Shown piece after piece: positions 37,461 to 41,185 of a stretch of 41,185 nt of DNA; position 1 is the stretch's first letter, and each line of letters begins with the position of its first letter. The translations under genes were made by a program, and so were the position numbers. The DNA comes from JAVBMC01 sp031552845 (GTDB taxonomy: Bacteria; Verrucomicrobiota; Kiritimatiellia; RFP12; DVOR01), in assembly GCA_031552845.1 (NCBI GenBank), contig JAVBMC010000066.1, forward strand, positions 1 through 41,185, given 5' to 3'. Below the pieces are notes generated by a model, which did not search any database, was not told where the DNA came from, and was given only the letters and a program-made list of their open reading frames with translations.

Positions 37461-39315
37461 GGCTGAGTATCCGTTTGGCGATTGCATCGGGGGTGAGTCC
37501 GTAGCGGGCGTTGAGTTCGGCAGCGGTGCCTTGGGGGATGAATTGGTCGGGCCAGCCGAAGGCGAGTACGGGTGTGTTGATGTTGGCGCTGGCGAGGGTT
37601 TCGCGGATGGCGCTGCCGAAGCCGCCGGCTAGGGCGCCGTTTTCGATGGTGGCGATGAGCTTGGCGGTTGGGGCTTGTTGGGTGAGGAGTTGGGCGTCAA
37701 GCGGCTTGATGTAGCGGGTGTTGACGACTGTAACAGGTTGGCCGTTCTGACGGATAATCTGCGCCGTGGCGAGTGCGGTGGGGACGTGTTCGCCAATCGC
37801 CCAGATGATGATGGGGCGTTGGGCGGCGTCGGTGGTTTCAGCGGTTTCGAGGATGGCGGCTTTGCCCCATGCGAGAGGTGCGGTGTTGGCGGGGTGTTGG
37901 AGAGCGGGAGTGCCGCGGGGGTAGCGGATGGCGACGGGGTGGTCGCGGGTGAAGGCGAGCGCGAGCATGGCGTGGAGTTCTTGCGCGTCGGCGGGTTGGA
38001 GGATGGCGAGCTCGGGGAGGCAGCGGAGCATGGGGATGTCGAACATGCCGTGGTGGGTGGGACCGTCGGCGCCAACGCAGCCGGCGCGGTCGATGCAGAG
38101 GACTACGGGGAGTTTCTGGAGGCAGATGTCGTGCATGACGCAGTCGACTGCGCGTTGGAGAAAGGAGGAGTAGACGGCGAATACGGGGCGGAGGCCTTCG
38201 GCGGCAAGACCAGCGGCAAAGGTGACGGCGTGTTCTTCGCAGATGCCGACGTCGTGGAAGCGGTCGGGGTAGCGTTCGGCGAAGTCGGCGAGACCGGTGC
38301 CGTGGGTCATGGCGGCGGTGATGGCGACGATCTTGGGGTTATCTTGCGCGAGGGCGCAGAGGGCGTTGCCACAAGCTTCGGAGTAACCGGGGGTGGAGTC
38401 GGGCAGGCCGCAGTCGGGTTTGAAGGGGCCGACGCCGTGCCAGTGTTCGGGAGCGCGTTCGGCGGGTTTGTAGCCGCGGCCTTTTTGAGTGAAGAGGTGG
38501 ACGAGGATGGGGGCTTTGGATTCTTCTTTGGCGGAGGTGAAGGCTTCGAGGAGGGTCTCGATGTTGTTGCCGTCGACGGGGCCGATGTAGCGCAGGCCGA
38601 ATTCTTCGAAGAGGGCGTTGCGCAGCCAGATGCTTTTGAGTATCTGTTCGAGGCGGTGGTAAGCATGGCGCATGGGGGTCATGCGGAGCTTGTGGCCGGT
38701 GCGCTCGGCGCGGGCTTTGATGCGGTTGTAGCGGATGCTCGCGAGCATGCTGCCGAGGTGGCGGGAGAAGGCACCGACGTTGTCGGAGATAGACATCTCA
38801 TTATCGTTGAGGATGATGATGAGGCGTTTGGTAGTGTCGGCGAGGTTGTTGAGGGCCTCGAAGGAAATGCCGTTGGCGATACAGGCGTCGCCGACGACAG
38901 CAATGACGTTCTCGGAACTGCCGCGCAGGTCGCGTGCGGCGGCCATGCCGAGTGCAGCGGAGATAGCGTTGCCGGCATGTCCGGCGACAAAGGAGTCGTA
39001 GGGACTTTCTTCACGCTTGGGGAAGCCGCTGATGCCGTCGAGTTTGCGCAGGGTGTTGAAGCGGTCAGCGCGGCCGGTGATGAGCTTCCATGTGTAGGAT
39101 TGGTGGCCGACGTCCCAGAGAAGTTTGTCGGCGGGGAAGTCGAATATCTTTGCGAGCGCGAGGGTGATTTCGACAGCACCGAGGTTGGAGGCGAGGTGGC
39201 CGCCGGTTTGGCTGACGCTGCTGATGAGGCGCTCGCGCACTTCTGCCGCGAGAGCAGTGAGCTGTTCGGCGGAGAGGTTCTTGAGGTCGGCGGGCGATTG
39301 AATGGCGTCTAGCAT
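37441..39315 (-). CDS. dxs: 1-deoxy-D-xylulose-5-phosphate synthase, 624 aa
   Basis: Joins pyruvate and glyceraldehyde-3-phosphate, using thiamine diphosphate, in the first step of the MEP isoprenoid pathway. Residues: His40 in TGGHLASNLG, His71 in DVGHQSY, and the TPP/Mg motif GDACIANG at 142-149 with the later Asn in ILNDNEMSIS. The transketolase middle domain has DRAGCVGADGPTHHGMFD, and the C-terminal domain is complete. The first motifs read AGHAGNAIS and GDA rather than the commoner GHSSTSIS and GDG; these variants occur in the family. 15 nt separate it from purN upstream, and it overlaps the fumarase gene downstream. Confidence 0.97.
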   Translation of the reverse strand: MLDAIQSPADLKNLSAEQLTALAAEVRERLISSVSQTGGHLASNLGAVEITLALAKIFDFPADKLLWDVGHQSYTWKLITGRADRFNTLRKLDGISGFPKREESPYDSFVAGHAGNAISAALGMAAARDLRGSSENVIAVVGDACIANGISFEALNNLADTTKRLIIILNDNEMSISDNVGAFSRHLGSMLASIRYNRIKARAERTGHKLRMTPMRHAYHRLEQILKSIWLRNALFEEFGLRYIGPVDGNNIETLLEAFTSAKEESKAPILVHLFTQKGRGYKPAERAPEHWHGVGPFKPDCGLPDSTPGYSEACGNALCALAQDNPKIVAITAAMTHGTGLADFAERYPDRFHDVGICEEHAVTFAAGLAAEGLRPVFAVYSSFLQRAVDCVMHDICLQKLPVVLCIDRAGCVGADGPTHHGMFDIPMLRCLPELAILQPADAQELHAMLALAFTRDHPVAIRYPRGTPALQHPANTAPLAWGKAAILETAETTDAAQRPIIIWAIGEHVPTALATAQIIRQNGQPVTVVNTRYIKPLDAQLLTQQAPTAKLIATIENGALAGGFGSAIRETLASANINTPVLAFGWPDQFIPQGTAAELNARYGLTPDAIAKRILSHDQPTP

Positions 39316-39330
39316 GGTGTGGGCGCGAGA

Positions 39331-39945
39331 TCAGCGGATGATGACGCGGCGGCCTTGGAGGGTGATGCGTCCGGCGGCAAGCTGGCGGAGCGCTTCGGGA
39401 TAGGCGAGGTGTTCCTGTTCTTGGATGCGGGCGTGGAGCGTGGCGGGAGTGTCGTCCTCGAGTATGGGGACGGTACGTTGGACGATGATGGGCCCGGTGT
39501 CGGTGCCTTCGTCAACAAAGTGGACAGTACAACCGGCGACTTTTGCGCCGTAGTCGAGGGCTTGCTTCCAAGATTCGACGCCGGGAAAGGCGGGGAGCAG
39601 CGCGGGATGGATGTTGAGCACGCGGCCGTTGAAGGCTTTGAGCAAGGGCGCCTTTACGATGCGCATGAAGCCGGCGAGGACGATGGTGTCAACGCCGTGT
39701 TCGCGCAGGGTGTCGATGCAACGCTGTTGGGCGTCGGTGTCGAGCTTAGTCTTGAATGGGGCGCAGTCGAGGTATTGCGCGGGGATGTTGAAGTTCTTGG
39801 CGCGGTCGAGAATCTTGGCGCCGGGGACGTCGGTGAGGACGATGCGGATCTGTGCATCAAGCGTTCCGGCGGCGATGGCTTCGGCGATGCATTGCATATT
39901 AGAGCCGCTGCCGGAACCGAGGATGCCGATGTTGAGAGCGCTCAT
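39331..39945 (-). CDS. purN: phosphoribosylglycinamide formyltransferase 1, 204 aa
   Basis: Transfers formyl from 10-formyl-THF to GAR in purine synthesis. SGSGSN (11-16) binds the phosphate. The catalytic set is Asn111 and His113 (NIHPALLPAFPG) and Asp149 (DEGTDTGPI). Length is standard. Its ATG overlaps the stop of a 42-codon upstream gene by 4 bp (39942-39945), and dxs follows after 15 nt. It shares the formyl-THF chemistry of fmt, 4 kb away, but is in a separate transcript. Confidence 0.96.
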   Translation of the reverse strand: MSALNIGILGSGSGSNMQCIAEAIAAGTLDAQIRIVLTDVPGAKILDRAKNFNIPAQYLDCAPFKTKLDTDAQQRCIDTLREHGVDTIVLAGFMRIVKAPLLKAFNGRVLNIHPALLPAFPGVESWKQALDYGAKVAGCTVHFVDEGTDTGPIIVQRTVPILEDDTPATLHARIQEQEHLAYPEALRQLAAGRITLQGRRVIIR

Positions 39946-40070
39946 AGCTTCTCGGCCTTTTGGATGGCGCGGGTGAGGTTTTTATCCTCGCCGCCATGCT
40001 TGAGCAGACGGTGCGCGGCAAGCAGCGCGAGCACGAGAAGGATGGCTACGGTAATGAGGCGGATATTCAT
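39942..40070 (-). CDS. small single-pass membrane peptide, 42 aa, first gene of the purN operon
   Basis: The minus-strand frame starts at 40070: MNIRLITVAILLVLALLAA, then HRLLKHGGEDKNLTRAIQKA and EKL. It has one hydrophobic helix at ~5-20, then a basic amphipathic tail. Its TGA overlaps the purN ATG in ATGA, and it lies ~24 nt behind the transcription start predicted from the promoter at 40101-40128, so it is well placed to be translated. The ribosome binding site is poor. No family is recognised. It could be a leader that couples translation into purN or a genuine small membrane protein. Confidence 0.65.
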   Translation of the reverse strand: MNIRLITVAILLVLALLAAHRLLKHGGEDKNLTRAIQKAEKL

Positions 40071-40100
40071 AGGCAAGCACCGGTAATTAAAGTGGTTCCG

Positions 40101-40128
40101 ATTATAGCGAATCACGCCGTAAAGTCAA
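40101..40128 (-). promoter_or_regulatory. near-consensus promoter of the purN-dxs-fumarase operon
   Basis: On the minus strand: TTGACT (40128-40123), a 16-bp spacer and a perfect TATAAT (40106-40101). It is the strongest sigma70-type promoter in the window. Confidence 0.85.
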
Positions 40129-40135
40129 TCTTAGA

Positions 40136-40171
40136 GAAAGTAATAGGTGATAAGTTGAGAGGCTGACGCGG
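40136..40171. repeat. dispersed repeat R1, short copy
   Basis: AAAGTAATAGGTGATAAG, TTGAG, then GAGGCTGACGCGG. It lies immediately upstream of the purN operon promoter, between it and apbE. Confidence 0.75.
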
Positions 40172-40251
40172 AGAGCGGCGAGTTCGTTGAGGCCGATGAG
40201 GTCGAACAGGGAAGTATTGAGGGCGACTTCGTCGAAGCCGCCGAGCCTTTT
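40162..40251 (-). other. coding-like fragment in frame behind the apbE stop
   Basis: Directly after the apbE stop codon, in the same frame, the sequence reads KRLGGFDEVALNTSLFDLIG, then LNELAALRVS, before running into repeat R1. The composition and C-ending codons look like real coding sequence, not spacer. It may be the scar of a lost gene or an old 3' extension. There is no start codon of its own. Confidence 0.35.
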
Positions 40252-41185
40252 TTAGTGGCCGCCGCGGTCGAGTCGAGAGATGCTGGGGAAGTTGGGGGTG
40301 GAGGTGATTTGGAGGGGTGGGGTGTCGGGGATCCAGAGGGCGGAGCAGCCGGGGTAGTTGGTGAGGAATGTCTGGCCGGCTTGGGGGCCGAGGACGTAGA
40401 GGGTGGTGGAGAGGCCGTCGGCGAGGGTGGCGGTGGGGGCTATGACGACGCAGGCTGCGGTGCCGGTGGCGGGTTGTTGGGTGCGGGGGTCGATGATGTG
40501 GGGGTAGCGTTTGCCGTTGCGGGTGACGTAGCGTTCGTAGTTGCCGCTGGTGGCGACGGCGGCGTTGGGGGGGAGGGTGAAGCTGGCGGCGATTTGGGTG
40601 GTGTCGAATGGGTTGCGGATGCCGGTGCGCCAGCCTTGGCGGGTGTGGGGGCGGGCTTGGCCAAGGGCGCGGAGGTTGCCGCCGAGGTCGATGAGGGCGT
40701 TGGTGATGCCGGCTTGGCGTAGGGCGTCGGTGGCGAGATCGACGGCGTAGCCTTTGGCGATGGCACCGTAGTCGAGGGCCATGCCGGGGTGGCGGAGGCG
40801 GATGGTGTGGCCGTCGCGGATGATGTTGGCGGGGTCAAGGAGTGCGGGGTCAACGCGTGGGGGCGGAGCGTTGGTGGGATGGGTGGGGGCGTGGAAGCCC
40901 CAGGCGCGCATGAGGGGACCGGCGAGTGGAGTGAAGGCGCCGCCGCTGGCTTGGTGGAGAGCGAGGCTTTGATCGAGGAGGTAGGAGAAGTGGGGGGTGA
41001 GAGTGAAGGTTTGGGGTGTGCCGGCGGCAGCGTTGAGTTGGGCGAGCGGGGCGGCGGGGCGGCGGGGGCTGAGTTCGGCTTCGAGGGCGTCGTAGATTGG
41101 GCGGATGATGTCTTGGAGGGCGGGGAGGGTGTGGGCTTCGGCCGCCCGGCCGCCCATGCTGGCGGTGTTGCCCATGACGAACCAA
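40252..41185 (-). CDS. apbE: FAD:protein FMN transferase (ApbE family), 5' end beyond the window
   Basis: Attaches FMN covalently to Thr/Ser of target flavoproteins (such as Nqr/Rnf subunits) in the periplasm, using FAD and Mg. The core motif is ALDYGAIAKGYAVDLATDAL. Others are NALIDLGGNLRALG, ATSGNYERYVTRNGKRYPHI with IDPRTQQP, and ADGLSTTLYVLG (metal-binding Asp and Thr). The first visible Met is at 41175, but the frame stays open to the edge and reads WFVMGNTASM. This fits the family's conserved F.MG[TN] element near the N-terminus, so the true start and export signal lie outside. It ends at 40252 with RLDRGGH. Confidence 0.93.
   Translation of the reverse strand, partial: WFVMGNTASMGGRAAEAHTLPALQDIIRPIYDALEAELSPRRPAAPLAQLNAAAGTPQTFTLTPHFSYLLDQSLALHQASGGAFTPLAGPLMRAWGFHAPTHPTNAPPPRVDPALLDPANIIRDGHTIRLRHPGMALDYGAIAKGYAVDLATDALRQAGITNALIDLGGNLRALGQARPHTRQGWRTGIRNPFDTTQIAASFTLPPNAAVATSGNYERYVTRNGKRYPHIIDPRTQQPATGTAACVVIAPTATLADGLSTTLYVLGPQAGQTFLTNYPGCSALWIPDTPPLQITSTPNFPSISRLDRGGH

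Noticed and set aside
37675..39312. A 545-codon open frame antisense to dxs, and similar long antisense frames over the oxidoreductase, fumarase and apbE genes
   Set aside because: They arise from G/C-ending codon bias of the real genes; their translations are low-complexity Gly/Val/Asp/Glu strings with no family features, while the opposite strand carries intact catalytic motifs.

Overview
The window looks like a chromosomal segment of a Gram-negative bacterium of the PVC superphylum, most likely Kiritimatiellota or Lentisphaerota. The evidence is a DUF481 outer-membrane barrel, a BamD-like TPR protein, a Tat-type lipoprotein Gfo/Idh/MocA oxidoreductase with a QKP motif, very large secreted proteins with SdrD-B, choice-of-anchor and CARDB-type domains, and intergenic spacers full of dispersed short repeats. 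This placement is inferred from protein style; no rRNA or other marker is present.

Layout. 1-1700: tail of an IS transposase, a palindrome array, an orphan four-helix membrane protein, and a 20-codon remnant of an oxidoreductase gene. 1.7-8.8 kb: a promoter with paired direct repeats drives a two-gene operon for a 1387-residue secreted beta-rich protein and a secreted putative glycosidase. 9.0-12.2 kb: minus-strand oxidoreductase, a small exported protein and a BamD-like protein, with a plus-strand tRNA-Pro between them. 12.3-13.9 kb: serA. 14.1-18.5 kb: a 1457-residue multidomain surface protein. 19.1-23.2 kb: sugar operon of two aldose 1-epimerases (one cytoplasmic, one lipoprotein) and an SGLT-like sodium/solute symporter. 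23.4-34.0 kb: nine tandem, divergent paralogues of a DUF975-like integral membrane protein, ending with a periplasmic coiled-coil/TPR protein. 34.3-41.2 kb: minus-strand housekeeping genes, namely DUF481 barrel plus fmt, then a 42-residue membrane peptide, purN, dxs and the fumarase alpha subunit behind a near-consensus promoter, and finally a truncated apbE.

Two kinds of intergenic DNA stand out. The first is four arrays of short palindromes (637-720, 18593-18807, 26488-26598, 36471-36558). They share a pitch of 22-23 bp, but each locus has its own palindrome sequence, and I know of no described element that matches. The second is a set of dispersed repeats that I call R1 (stop-rich, AAGTAATAAGTAATAGG type), R2 (CACGCGGAGACGCGGAGG type), R3 (GGCGGTTTCGGCGAAA to CCCTACC) and R4 (a GCCGGCG/CGCCGGC hairpin). 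R1 often supplies the stop codon of the gene before it, and R2 often ends at the Shine-Dalgarno sequence of the gene after it.

Functional reading: the left half is devoted to secreted carbohydrate-active or adhesive proteins and sugar uptake. The middle is an expanded membrane-protein family of unknown role. The right end is central metabolism: purines, isoprenoids, formyl-Met-tRNA, fumarate and flavinylation. Promoters that can be read by eye are sigma70-like, several with a TTGCNT -35 box and a 17-bp spacer.
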